Shown: in pieces, positions 1 to 9,212 of the stretch
Layout: each line of letters opens with the position of its first letter
Position numbering within the stretch: position 1 is the stretch's first letter
DNA from: JAXMAR01 sp046350295
Lineage (GTDB): Bacteria; Planctomycetota; Planctomycetia; Gemmatales; Gemmataceae
Direction: 5' to 3'
Assembly (NCBI GenBank): GCA_046350295.1
Contig: JAXMAR010000005.1
Span: 196,598 to 260,597 of the forward strand
Length of the DNA stretch: 64,000 bases
Translations under genes and position numbers: made by a program
The notes under the pieces: model-generated
Told to the model about the DNA's origin: nothing
What the model saw: the letters and a program-made list of their open reading frames with translations, nothing else
The model's database searches: none

Positions 1-129
1 CGCCTCATCGACTTCATGGCCGAGGACGGCATCGTCGGCGCCTACAACGGCAGCAACGCCCGCGAAGTTCTCCTGACCCCGGCTGACTGGGAGCAAATGC
101 GCGCGGGGCAAGCGGCGGCGCGTGCGTGA
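1..129 (+). CDS. ftsK: DNA translocase FtsK, C-terminal end (partial)
   Basis: Only the last 42 codons are in the window, in frame from base 1 to a TGA at 127-129. The segment has the pattern of the FtsK/SpoIIIE gamma winged-helix domain, with the stretch RLIDFMAEDGIVGAYNG followed by S-N-A-R-E-V-L-L. In the family this domain reads polar KOPS sites, and the motor upstream of it pumps chromosomal DNA through the division septum. The motor and membrane parts lie outside the window. The short, Ala-rich tail after the domain is normal. No partner gene can be judged from this end. Confidence 0.85.
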   Translation, partial: RLIDFMAEDGIVGAYNGSNAREVLLTPADWEQMRAGQAAARA

Positions 130-674
130 CGCCCCAAGCGGGCTCTTCGTGCCCCACGCGTCTCAGGACCGCGTCGGCCGGGTCGAACCGACAGAGCAGC
201 CCTTCTCCCAGCGCCTCGCGCTGGGCGGCATTGCCTTCAGGCGTCAAAGGATCAACCATCCTGTCCTTTTCCAGCTCATTCGCGAGGGGTGTGGGGTGGC
301 GCGTTGGCGTCGACCCTTCCTGGGTGGTCCATCATCAAGCGACAAATGGGGTTGCGTTCGGGGGGGTGCGCCAAGCGAGTTGGCGCGGAGGGGCGTCTGG
401 CGTTTTTCACTTTCAGCCGAGGCGGGGGTGAGATGAAACGAGGAAGTAGACGCGGATTCCACTCCTCGCCGCCGTTCCGCACAGGGCGCATGTCAAAACG
501 GCACGGAACCAACTCCCATCAATCGCCACAACCGCTTATAACGATAGTCGTTGTGACTTTTCCTTGGCCTGGCTCGGGGTTTGCTCTTCCGTACCGCAGC
601 GTGCATCCTTCCACCCCTTTCGCGTCTCCAATACTTGACGCGCGACCTCGCATCGTCGCAAGGAGACTCGCCAC
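130..674. other. Non-coding stretch between ftsK and clpB
   Basis: About 545 bases with no convincing gene. Short open frames exist on both strands, but none has a recognisable protein or a good start site, and the longest minus-strand one runs antisense into ftsK. A small inverted repeat (AACGA-tag-TCGTT, 540-552) lies about 120 bases before clpB. I see no CIRCE or HspR-type heat-shock operator. Confidence 0.5.
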
Positions 675-3275
675 GTGAACCCCGAACGCTTCACCGAAAA
701 ATCCCTCGACGCCCTCCAGGCCGCTCAGCGCCTGGCCGCGAAGATGAACCATCAGCAGGTCGAGCCCGAGCATCTGCTCCTCTCCCTTCTCGACCAGGAG
801 AAGGGTCTCGCCGGCTCCATCCTCAACAAGGCCGACCTCCCCGTTGAGCCGATCAAGCTCAAGGCGCACCGCGAGCTCGAAAAGCTGCCGCGCGTCTCCG
901 GCGGCTCCGACCAGATCGGCATCTCCTCGCGCGTCAACCGCGTCCTTGGCCAGGCCGAAGACGAGGCCAAGAAGCTCAAGGACGATTACATCTCGGTCGA
1001 GCATCTCCTCCTTGCCTTGATCGACGACTCCGGCCCCGCCGGCAAGATCCTCAAGGAGTTCGGCGTCAACCGCACGCGCCTCATGTCCGCGCTCCAGTCG
1101 GTCCGCGGCAACCAGCGCGTCACCACGCAGAACCCCGAAGCCACGTACGAGTCGCTCGAGAAATACGGCCGCGACCTGACGCAGATGGCGGCCCAGAACA
1201 AGCTCGACCCGGTCATCGGCCGCGACGAGGAGATCCGCCGCGTCATCCAGGTGCTGTCGCGCCGCACGAAGAACAACCCGGTCCTCATCGGCGAGCCCGG
1301 CGTCGGCAAGACCGCCATCGTCGAAGGGTTGGCCACGCGCATCATCCGCGGCGACGTCCCCGAGGGCCTCAAGAACAAGAAGATCGTCGCCCTCGACATG
1401 GGCGCCCTCATCGCCGGGGCCAAGTTCCGCGGCGAGTTCGAGGAGCGCCTCAAGGCCGTCCTCAAGGAAGTGCAGGATTCGCAGGGGCAGATCATCCTCT
1501 TCATCGATGAGCTGCACACCGTGGTCGGCGCCGGTAAGGCCGAGGGGGCCATGGACGCCGGCAACCTGTTGAAGCCCATGCTGGCCCGCGGCGAGCTCCA
1601 CTGCATCGGCGCCACCACCCTCGACGAGTACCGCAAGCACATCGAGAAGGACGCCGCCCTCGAGCGCCGCTTCCAGCCGGTCCTGGTGGATCAACCATCT
1701 GTTGAAGACACGATCTCCATCCTCCGCGGCCTGCGCGAGCGCTACGAGGTCCACCACGGCGTCCGCATCAAGGACGCCGCCCTCGTCGCCGCCGCCGTCA
1801 TGTCCAACCGCTACATCTCCGACCGCTTCCTGCCCGACAAGGCCATCGACCTGGTCGACGAGTCCGCCGCCAAGCTCCGCACCGAGATCGACTCGATGCC
1901 CGCCGAGCTCGACGAGGTCAACCGCCGCGTCATGCAGCTCGAGATCGAGCGCGAGGCCCTCAAGAAGGAGCGCGACACCGCCAGCCGCGACCGCCTCGAA
2001 CGCCTCGACAAAGAGCTCGCCGGGCTCAAGGAGCAGCGCGACGCGCTCAAGGCCCAGTGGGAAACCGAAAAAGGAGCCGTCCAGAAGCTCAGCACGATCC
2101 GCGAGCAGATCGAGCACACCAAGCAGGAGATCGAACGCGCCGAACGCGACTACAACTACGGCAAGGCCGCCGAGCTGAAGTTCGGCGTCCTCGCCGACCT
2201 GGAAAAGAAGCTCAAGGCCGAAGAGGACTCGCTCGCCGCCAAGCAATCCACCAGCCGTCTCATCAAGGAAGAGGTCGACGAAGAGGACATCGCCAAGGTC
2301 ATCAGCCGCTGGACCGGCATCCCCGTCTCCAAGCTCCTCGAAGGGGAGATCCAGAAGCTGCTCCACCTGGGGGACGAGCTGCACCAGCGCGTCATCGGCC
2401 AGGACGAGGCAGTCCAAGCGGTCGCCGAAGCCGTCCTCCGCGCCCGCTCCGGCCTCAAGGATCCCCAGCGCCCCATCGGCTCATTCATCTTCCTCGGCCC
2501 GACCGGCGTCGGCAAAACCGAGCTGGCCCGCGCCCTCGCCGAGTTTCTCTTCGACGACGAACGCGCGATGATCCGCATCGACATGTCGGAGTATCAGGAG
2601 AAGCACACCGTCGCCCGCCTCCTCGGCGCTCCTCCGGGCTACGTCGGCTTCGAAGAGGGGGGACAATTGACGGAGGCGGTGCGGCGTCGTCCCTACGCCG
2701 TCGTCCTCTTCGACGAGATCGAGAAGGCGCACCACGACGTGTTCAATGTGCTGCTACAGATACTCGACGACGGCCGGCTCACCGATGGACAAGGGCGGAC
2801 GGTCGACTTCAAGAACACGATCGTCATCATGACGTCGAACATCGGCAGCCAGCGCATCCTCAACTACCAGGGCGCCTTCGACGGCAAAGGCTATGACCAC
2901 ATGAAGGACGCGGTGATGGAGGAGATGCGCAACCACTTCCGCCCCGAGTTCCTCAACCGCGTCGACGAGATCATCGTCTTCCACGCCCTCAGCGAAGATC
3001 ACCTGAAGCAGATCGTCGACATCCAGCTCGGCCGGCTGCGTCAGCGGCTCGCGGAACGTAAGATCCACCTGGAGCTGACCGACGCCGCCAAGGTCCATCT
3101 CGTCCGCACCGGCTACGACCCGGCGTATGGGGCGCGGCCGTTGAAGCGGGCGATCCAGAAGGAGATCGAGAACCCGCTAGCACGGCAGTTGCTCGAAGGC
3201 AAGATCGCGGATGGGCAGACTGTCACGGCCGAATACGACGTGAAGAAAGGCCAGATGGCGTTTCGGAGGGAGTGA
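675..3275 (+). CDS. clpB: ATP-dependent chaperone ClpB
   Basis: This is a Hsp100 disaggregase that works with DnaK to pull proteins out of aggregates in the cytosol. The 866-residue length is normal. The order is an N-terminal Clp repeat domain (about 1-145), a first AAA+ domain with Walker A GEPGVGKT at 206-213, the long charged ClpB middle coiled coil (about 400-520), and a second AAA+ domain with GPTGVGKT at 608-615 and a C-terminal small domain. The middle domain separates ClpB from ClpA and ClpC. The start is a GTG with AAGGAG about 10 bases upstream. No heat-shock operator is evident upstream. Identification is firm. Confidence 0.97.
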   Translation: MNPERFTEKSLDALQAAQRLAAKMNHQQVEPEHLLLSLLDQEKGLAGSILNKADLPVEPIKLKAHRELEKLPRVSGGSDQIGISSRVNRVLGQAEDEAKKLKDDYISVEHLLLALIDDSGPAGKILKEFGVNRTRLMSALQSVRGNQRVTTQNPEATYESLEKYGRDLTQMAAQNKLDPVIGRDEEIRRVIQVLSRRTKNNPVLIGEPGVGKTAIVEGLATRIIRGDVPEGLKNKKIVALDMGALIAGAKFRGEFEERLKAVLKEVQDSQGQIILFIDELHTVVGAGKAEGAMDAGNLLKPMLARGELHCIGATTLDEYRKHIEKDAALERRFQPVLVDQPSVEDTISILRGLRERYEVHHGVRIKDAALVAAAVMSNRYISDRFLPDKAIDLVDESAAKLRTEIDSMPAELDEVNRRVMQLEIEREALKKERDTASRDRLERLDKELAGLKEQRDALKAQWETEKGAVQKLSTIREQIEHTKQEIERAERDYNYGKAAELKFGVLADLEKKLKAEEDSLAAKQSTSRLIKEEVDEEDIAKVISRWTGIPVSKLLEGEIQKLLHLGDELHQRVIGQDEAVQAVAEAVLRARSGLKDPQRPIGSFIFLGPTGVGKTELARALAEFLFDDERAMIRIDMSEYQEKHTVARLLGAPPGYVGFEEGGQLTEAVRRRPYAVVLFDEIEKAHHDVFNVLLQILDDGRLTDGQGRTVDFKNTIVIMTSNIGSQRILNYQGAFDGKGYDHMKDAVMEEMRNHFRPEFLNRVDEIIVFHALSEDHLKQIVDIQLGRLRQRLAERKIHLELTDAAKVHLVRTGYDPAYGARPLKRAIQKEIENPLARQLLEGKIADGQTVTAEYDVKKGQMAFRRE

Positions 3276-3432
3276 CGGAAGGAGGCCCACGCTCTGATCG
3301 CCTCCGGCCCTATTCCGCCCCTACCCGAGGATCTGCTGAACGCCGCCAGTAACCAGCAGGGGAAACAGGCGTTTCGCTGCCTCCCATGCCGGGAGCCTTG
3401 GCGCCCTTCCCATGATTCCGGTAACAACGATC

Positions 3433-3460
3433 TTGACAGCCCGCCCTCCGAGGTTAGAAT
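3433..3460 (+). promoter_or_regulatory. Sigma70-type promoter of the bfd-like gene
   Basis: A perfect -35 TTGACA (3433-3438) is followed after 16 bases by TAGAAT (3455-3460), one base off the consensus -10. Transcription should start near 3467, inside the palindrome described next, about 70 bases before the bfd-like start codon. Confidence 0.65.
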
Positions 3461-3485
3461 TGGACTGAGACGCAGTCTCAATCCA
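3461..3485 (+). promoter_or_regulatory. Fur-box-like palindromic operator
   Basis: A 25-base near-perfect palindrome centred on 3473, with core TGAGAC-GCA-GTCTCA and arms extending to TGGA/TCCA. One pair (3465/3481) is mismatched. It starts directly after the -10 box and covers the expected transcription start, so a bound protein would block transcription. The TGAGA/TCTCA symmetry resembles Fur-family sites. Assigning it to Fur is an inference from this shape and from the iron-linked gene downstream. Confidence 0.55.
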
Positions 3486-3537
3486 GGACGTTCCCCCCAC
3501 CGCCGCACGTTGGATGTGCGCGCTTTTTGGATCGGCC

Positions 3538-3756
3538 ATGGACCGCTGTACTTCCGAATCCTGCTCTGACTGCCCCGAGCGCGTGGTGTGCCGTTGCTTC
3601 AACGTCACCGAGAGCCAGCTGCGCGACGCCATCGCGCGGCACGACCTGCGTACGATCCGCGAGATCAAGCGCCGCACGGGCGCGGGGGACGGCTGCACCT
3701 GTTGCCATGCCGAGTTGAATGAAGTTCTGACGCGCGTTTCTCTTGCGATGGTCTAG
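3538..3756 (+). CDS. Bfd-like [2Fe-2S] protein (bacterioferritin-associated ferredoxin type)
   Basis: A 72-residue cysteine-rich protein with the BFD-like [2Fe-2S] fold. From the start at 3538, the cluster ligands are likely Cys18 and Cys20 (C-R-C) with Cys53 and Cys56 (C-T-C-C). Bfd proteins pass electrons to bacterioferritin so that stored ferric iron is released when iron is scarce. Three more cysteines (4, 9, 12) lie in the N-terminal extension, which is unusual. The Fur-like operator upstream fits iron-starvation control, and a bacterioferritin gene lies at 16326-16802. An in-frame ATG at 3514 is an alternative start. Neither has a strong ribosome site. Confidence 0.8.
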   Translation: MDRCTSESCSDCPERVVCRCFNVTESQLRDAIARHDLRTIREIKRRTGAGDGCTCCHAELNEVLTRVSLAMV

Positions 3757-3773
3757 GACGCTGGTGCAAAGAA

Positions 3774-3818
3774 GACGAGCCGGCAGCGCGGCTTTCGCGC
3801 GTCCGGCTCGTGTCGTTT
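3774..3818. terminator. Bidirectional terminator hairpin
   Basis: The stem ACGAGCCGG/CCGGCTCGT (3775-3783 with 3803-3811) continues into an inner GCGCG/CGCGC stem and is followed by a short T-run. It lies between the convergent bfd-like gene and the ABC permease gene. Confidence 0.6.
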
Positions 3819-3828
3819 TCCAGCCACG

Positions 3829-4605
3829 TCACACATCGCTCCGCGAGAAGTACGCCATGCCTGCCACCGCCACCGCCACGGACAGCGCCAGCGCCCCCGC
3901 GATGAGCCGGCTCACCATGTGCCAGTCGTAAAAGCCGCGCAGCACCTCGGGCAGCTTGTGCAACATTCGGTCGGGGGAGGGATACTGCTCCGGCGCCAGC
4001 GACAGCAGGAAGCCTCCCGCGTAGAGAGCGATCCAGACGATGGCGATGCTCAGCACCGTGCTATGGCAGATCGCGCTGATCGAGACGCCGAAGGTGACCA
4101 CCATCGCGAGGATCGCCATCACCAACGCCAGGGCGACGAAGCTGCCGGCGAGCGTCATGCTTTCGCCGTGGAGCAAGAGGAACGAGCCGGCGAGGGCCAG
4201 AAGCGCCATCACCAGAAACGTGCCCAGGATGGCGGCCAGGCGGGCGTGCAGCTTGCCCAGGAAGTATTGATGCCGGCTGATGCCGCGGCTCAGGACCGAG
4301 TCGGCCATCGTGCCGCGCTCCGAGCAGATGGTTCCGGCGGTGAGGACGATGACCAGCGTTATGCTGCCGAGGGTGATCCAGGTGAGGATGTCGCTCATCA
4401 TCTCCGGCGCCGGCTGCACGAAGCCGCCGACTTGCTTGGCGCCGAAGCGATAGAGCAAGAAGCCCATGGCGGCGCCGAAGGAGAGCAGCACCCAGGCCCG
4501 GTAGATCCAGCTCGTCAGCGTGTGCTTGAGGTCGGCGCAGAAGACCGCCCAGTAAGGCAGCAAGCGGTTGATGGCCGGAGATTTGCCGACGGGTTGTGCG
4601 TCCAT
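3829..4605 (-). CDS. ABC transporter permease (ABC-2 type)
   Basis: A 258-residue inner-membrane protein with about six hydrophobic segments and a short cytosolic N-terminus. It has the layout of ABC-2 type permeases, including the stretch ICSERGTMADSVLSRGI between the second and third segments, which resembles the coupling loop of gliding and Nos-type export permeases. It lies 61 bases downstream of an ABC ATPase gene on the same strand, so the two probably form one exporter. The substrate cannot be read from the sequence. Confidence 0.75.
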   Translation of the reverse strand: MDAQPVGKSPAINRLLPYWAVFCADLKHTLTSWIYRAWVLLSFGAAMGFLLYRFGAKQVGGFVQPAPEMMSDILTWITLGSITLVIVLTAGTICSERGTMADSVLSRGISRHQYFLGKLHARLAAILGTFLVMALLALAGSFLLLHGESMTLAGSFVALALVMAILAMVVTFGVSISAICHSTVLSIAIVWIALYAGGFLLSLAPEQYPSPDRMLHKLPEVLRGFYDWHMVSRLIAGALALSVAVAVAGMAYFSRSDV

Positions 4606-4666
4606 GCGTTGACCTCGATGCGTAGATGGGCGACGCGCTACCAGAGTCGACTCAGTTCACGCGATT

Positions 4667-5703
<1,037 letters not shown>

Positions 5704-5828
5704 ATCGACGTAGATTAACCCTTGTTACATCGACCAAAGAAAAGCGGGCGGTTTAATCCGCTCCTTCGTCAGCCTCGTTTTCGGCGTCCCCGGCTTTCCC
5801 GGCCCGCCCACTCCTCCCCGGCTCACCC

Positions 5829-6725
5829 ATGTCCCTTCCCCAAACCCTGCATCATCGCGCCGCCGACTACTTCAAGGAGCTGCAAGACCGCGTCTGCGGC
5901 GGCCTCAGCAAGGTCGACGGCCACTCCTTCCAGGAAGACAACTGGACGCGCGAAGGGGGAGGCGGCGGCCGCACGCGCGTCCTCGCCGCCGGCCACGTCT
6001 TCGAGAAGGCGGGCGTCAACTTCTCCGACGTCTCCGGCCAGTTCAGCCCCGAGTTCGCCGCCCACATCCCGGGCGAAGGGCTCGACTTCACCGCCACCGG
6101 CGTCTCCCTCGTCCTGCACCCGCGCAACCCGTACGTGCCGACGGTGCACGCCAACTTCCGCTTCCTCACCAAGGGCGCCAAGGCCTGGTTCGGCGGCGGC
6201 GCCGACCTGACCCCGTTCTACCCCGAGCGCCAGGACGTCATCCACTTCCACAAAACCTGGAAAAAAGTCTGCACGCGCCACGCCCCGCCCGTCGACTACC
6301 CGAAGTTCAAAAAATGGTGCGACGACTATTTCTACCTGCCGCATCGCCAGGAAGCGCGCGGCGTCGGCGGCATCTTCTTCGATTACCTGGAAGGCGACCT
6401 CGAGCAGCTCTTCGCCTTCGTCCGTGACTGCGGCGACCACTTCCTCGAGGCGTACTTGCCGATCGTCGAGCGCAACAAGGACCGCAACTACAGCAACCGC
6501 GAGCGCCTGTTCCAGGAGTTCCGCCGCGGCCGCTATGTCGAGTTCAACCTCCTCTACGACCGCGGCACGCTGTTCGGCTTGAAGACCGGCGGCCGGATCG
6601 AATCGATCCTGATGTCGCTGCCGCCAGTCGTCCACTTCCCGTACGATTACAAGCCGAAGCCGGGAACGCCGGAGGCGGAGCTAACCGAGTACCTGAAGCC
6701 GCGCGACTGGGCGGAGCATCTGTAG
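5829..6725 (+). CDS. hemF: Oxygen-dependent coproporphyrinogen III oxidase
   Basis: A 298-residue cytosolic enzyme that decarboxylates two propionates of coproporphyrinogen III to give protoporphyrinogen IX, a late step of heme synthesis that uses molecular oxygen. The family patterns are clear: NFSDVSGQ-like and NPYVPTVHANFR segments, the AWFGGGADLTPFY motif, GVGGIFFDYLE and the C-terminal GRIESILMSLPP. The length is typical. The ATG at 5829 directly precedes the conserved N-terminal helix. No other heme gene is nearby. Use of HemF points to an aerobic lifestyle. Confidence 0.96.
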   Translation: MSLPQTLHHRAADYFKELQDRVCGGLSKVDGHSFQEDNWTREGGGGGRTRVLAAGHVFEKAGVNFSDVSGQFSPEFAAHIPGEGLDFTATGVSLVLHPRNPYVPTVHANFRFLTKGAKAWFGGGADLTPFYPERQDVIHFHKTWKKVCTRHAPPVDYPKFKKWCDDYFYLPHRQEARGVGGIFFDYLEGDLEQLFAFVRDCGDHFLEAYLPIVERNKDRNYSNRERLFQEFRRGRYVEFNLLYDRGTLFGLKTGGRIESILMSLPPVVHFPYDYKPKPGTPEAELTEYLKPRDWAEHL

Positions 6726-6802
6726 AGCGGCGCGCCGACCTTGAGCAAAAGCGGATGCGCCGCGTAGAATCTCTTCTGAACCTTCTCCCCTCGAGCCCGC
6801 GC

Positions 6803-7423
6803 ATGCCAAGCCAAACGATACTCCTGTCTCGCGATGTGCTCGGTCCCGAGTCGGCAGGCCTGTCGCTCGTGCCGCGCGAGTTCGACCGCGCCGAGTTCGC
6901 GGAGGGCTGGCGCTACGAGCTGATCCACGGAGTCCTCGTCGTGAGCCCGACGCCCCTCGAGACCGAACGAGACCCCAACGACGAACTCGGCTTCATGCTC
7001 CGGCTCTATCAGGCTGAGCATCCGGAAGGCAAGGCCCTCGACAAGACCCTGCCCGAGCACACCATCTACCTCAAGAAAAACCGCCGCCGCGCCGACCGCG
7101 CCATCTGGGCCGGCCTGGGCCGCCTACCCGCGAAAAAAGAGCTGCCCAGCGCCGCCGTCGAGTTCGTGTCCGAGGGGAAACGCTCCTGGCAGCGGGACTA
7201 CATGGAAAAACGGGACGAGTACCTGCGCGCAGGCATCAAGGAATACTGGCTGATCGACCGTTTCCGCCGGCAAATGACCGTCTTCTCACGGCATGGCAAG
7301 CGCATCAAGAAACAAGTCATCCGGGAGGGGCAGACCTACACGACGCCGCTCTTGCCCGGCTTCGAGTTGCCCATCAAGCGGCTGTTACAGTTGGCCGATG
7401 CATGGGAAGAGCGCGGCCGCTAA
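6803..7423 (+). CDS. Uma2 family (DUF820) endonuclease-like protein
   Basis: This is a PD-(D/E)XK-fold protein of the Uma2 family, which is expanded in cyanobacteria and planctomycetes. Typical features are the N-terminal G-W-R-Y-E-L-I-H-G-V-L segment, the V-E-F-V-S-E-G-K strand and the A-G-I-K-E-Y-W-L-I-D motif that ends in the catalytic-core strand. The biological role of the family is unproven. The chosen ATG at 6803 gives 206 residues; an upstream ATG at 6755 would add 16 residues of no clear similarity. A long perfect inverted repeat starts 8 bases after the stop codon. Confidence 0.8.
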   Translation: MPSQTILLSRDVLGPESAGLSLVPREFDRAEFAEGWRYELIHGVLVVSPTPLETERDPNDELGFMLRLYQAEHPEGKALDKTLPEHTIYLKKNRRRADRAIWAGLGRLPAKKELPSAAVEFVSEGKRSWQRDYMEKRDEYLRAGIKEYWLIDRFRRQMTVFSRHGKRIKKQVIREGQTYTTPLLPGFELPIKRLLQLADAWEERGR

Positions 7424-7430
7424 GAGCGGC

Positions 7431-7517
7431 GTAGGGTGCGTGAAACGCACCGGCAGCGCCAGTAACCGTTTTCGATACACGGTTTCCGGCGCTGCCGGTG
7501 CGTTTCACGCACCCTAC
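7431..7517. repeat. 87-bp inverted-repeat element with perfect 30-bp arms
   Basis: Arms at 7431-7460 and 7488-7517 are exact reverse complements over 30 bases and begin GTAGGGTGCGTGAAACGCAC. A second small stem (AACCGT/ACGGTT) lies in the loop. It fills the gap between two convergent genes and could end transcription from both sides. A decayed copy appears at 10964-11036. Confidence 0.85.
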
Positions 7518-7525
7518 CACGAGCG

Positions 7526-8353
7526 CTATTTCTTGTCCTTTTCCTTCTTCTCCCCGTCGTCCCCCTTGTCCTTGGGCCAGTAGTGCAGCTGCACGATCAG
7601 CGGCCGCGGCCGGGTCGCGTCCTTGTTGAGCAGGAGCTTGTTGTCGTCGGATTTCACCACCATTCGGGCCGGCTGGTCTTCGAGGAACTCGTTGATGGGC
7701 AGGATGTCCTCGAAGAGCTTGGTGCCGTAGTGCATCGGGAAGATGTATTCCTTCGGCTTAAGCTGCTCGACAACGCGCTTGGCCTCCGAGCCGTTGAGGG
7801 TGTAGATGCCGCCGACGGGGATCATGACGACGTCGACGGGGCCGATGGCACGGAGCTGGCGCGTGGTCAGTTCGTGGCCGAGGTCGCCGAGATGGGCGAT
7901 GCGCCAGCCGTCGACCTCGATGACGAAGACGGTGTTCTTGCCGTAGCGCATGCCTTCCATGGTGTCGTGGTAGGTGCCGACCGACTTGATGCGCACGTCC
8001 TTGACTTCCTCGTCGATGGGGACCCAGTTCGCCTTGAGGCCGGGGCCGGTGAGGCCGCGGAACGTCTTGGTCGCGCCTTCGATGATCGGCAGGACGTTGT
8101 GCTCGTTGTGCTCATGCGAGACGAGGATGATGTCGGCCCGGACCTTCTGCGGATGGTAAGCCTCGATCGCGTGCGGGTCGATGGCGATGACCGTCCCCTT
8201 GCTCGAGGTCACCGTGTAGAACGATTGGCCGTAGTAGGTCACCTTGAGGGGCGTCTTGCCCTTGTCCTTGTCTTTATCCTTGTCGCCGCTGAAGACGGAA
8301 GAGGAGCAAAGGACGCCAAGAACGGACAGGGCGGCGAACAATGAGCGCAGCAT
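7526..8353 (-). CDS. Secreted metallo-beta-lactamase-fold hydrolase (UlaG-like)
   Basis: A 275-residue protein with an N-terminal signal peptide followed by a charged run of DK repeats and then an MBL-fold domain. The usual HxHxDH motif reads S-H-E-H-N-E-H-N, so the Asp is replaced by Glu-His. G-D-L-G-H and a late M-H-Y-G histidine complete a possible metal site. It resembles YycJ/UlaG-type proteins that are often annotated as putative Zn-dependent hydrolases; the substrate is unknown. The ATG at 8353 is chosen because GGAGG lies 5 bases upstream; the GTG at 8365 has no such site. The C-terminus is again rich in Lys and Asp. Confidence 0.75.
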   Translation of the reverse strand: MLRSLFAALSVLGVLCSSSVFSGDKDKDKDKGKTPLKVTYYGQSFYTVTSSKGTVIAIDPHAIEAYHPQKVRADIILVSHEHNEHNVLPIIEGATKTFRGLTGPGLKANWVPIDEEVKDVRIKSVGTYHDTMEGMRYGKNTVFVIEVDGWRIAHLGDLGHELTTRQLRAIGPVDVVMIPVGGIYTLNGSEAKRVVEQLKPKEYIFPMHYGTKLFEDILPINEFLEDQPARMVVKSDDNKLLLNKDATRPRPLIVQLHYWPKDKGDDGEKKEKDKK

Positions 8354-8436
8354 GGTTACCTCCACAGCAAGGACGATCCAAGTGGATGATAACCAACCGG
8401 GAGAGATTCACCAAGGGATGGGCCGCAAAATGCGGC

Positions 8437-9066
8437 TCATTTCGAAACGGCCGCTTCGGCTTCGGGCGCCGGGGTGAGCGCGGGGGCGATGGCTTCGGCG
8501 GCCTCGGGGGCCGGGGCCTTCTCGTGATGGGGCTGAACGAGCAGCGCGTGCAGCATCAAGACGCCGGCGCCGCAGACGAGGCAGCAGTCGGCGATGTTGA
8601 AGACCGGGAAGTTGAAGTCGAGGCCGACCCCCTGCGGATAGAAATGCAGGAAGTCACGCACGCCGCGGAAGACGACGCGATCGTACAGGTTGCCGACGGC
8701 GCCGGCGAAGATCAGGCCCAGCGCGAAGTTGAGCCAGCGGTCGCGCGGGCTGCTCGGCAGGGCGCTCCAGAAGACAATGGCCGCGGCCGCGATCAAGCTG
8801 ACGACGGCGAAGACGTTGTTGGCGATGCTCCCGTCGAGCCCCGGCTTCCAGCCCCACAAGGCGCCGTCGTTCACGTGAGGGACGGCTTTGCCCTCCACGA
8901 TCTGATAGCTCGCGTCGAGAGTGAACAGGCCGTCGACCAGGACGATCTGTCCGCCGCGTCCCTCGTGGTAGAGAGCGGAGAAGATGCCGTACTTGCCCCC
9001 CTGGTCGAGCGCGAGGCCGAGGAAGGCCATGGTCCAGAAGAGCCAGCGATACGAGCGGGGAGTCAT
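8437..9066 (-). CDS. lspA: Lipoprotein signal peptidase (signal peptidase II)
   Basis: LspA is a membrane aspartic protease that cuts the signal peptide of lipid-modified prolipoproteins. The protein of 209 residues has four transmembrane segments and the family motifs: L-D-Q-G-G-K in the first segment, G-N-L-Y-D-R and F-N-I-A-D, which supply the two catalytic aspartates. The periplasmic loop is longer than in E. coli, and a C-terminal tail of about 30 residues rich in Ala, Pro and Glu is added. The ATG at 9066 places the first membrane segment correctly. The open frame extends upstream, but that part has no family similarity. Confidence 0.9.
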   Translation of the reverse strand: MTPRSYRWLFWTMAFLGLALDQGGKYGIFSALYHEGRGGQIVLVDGLFTLDASYQIVEGKAVPHVNDGALWGWKPGLDGSIANNVFAVVSLIAAAAIVFWSALPSSPRDRWLNFALGLIFAGAVGNLYDRVVFRGVRDFLHFYPQGVGLDFNFPVFNIADCCLVCGAGVLMLHALLVQPHHEKAPAPEAAEAIAPALTPAPEAEAAVSK

Positions 9067-9212
9067 GTTTTTGGGGGTCTGCGCAAAGGGGGCAAGCGGC
9101 ACGGCCCGAAAATTCACCTTAGCCCCGGCGGCGCACGGCGTCAAGCGAGGCCGGGGAGGGGTATAACCAAACGGACTGCGGGACGCAAGACGTGGGCTGC
9201 TTCGGGTCCCAG

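Noticed and set aside
14..259. Minus-strand open frame of 81 codons antisense to the end of ftsK
   Set aside because: It overlaps a clear coding region, has Arg/Pro-rich composition typical of shadow frames and no recognisable domain.
519..2417. Long minus-strand open frame opposite clpB
   Set aside because: It mirrors the codon pattern of the clpB gene in GC-rich DNA. The product is a Leu/Val/Asp/Gly-rich string without domains.
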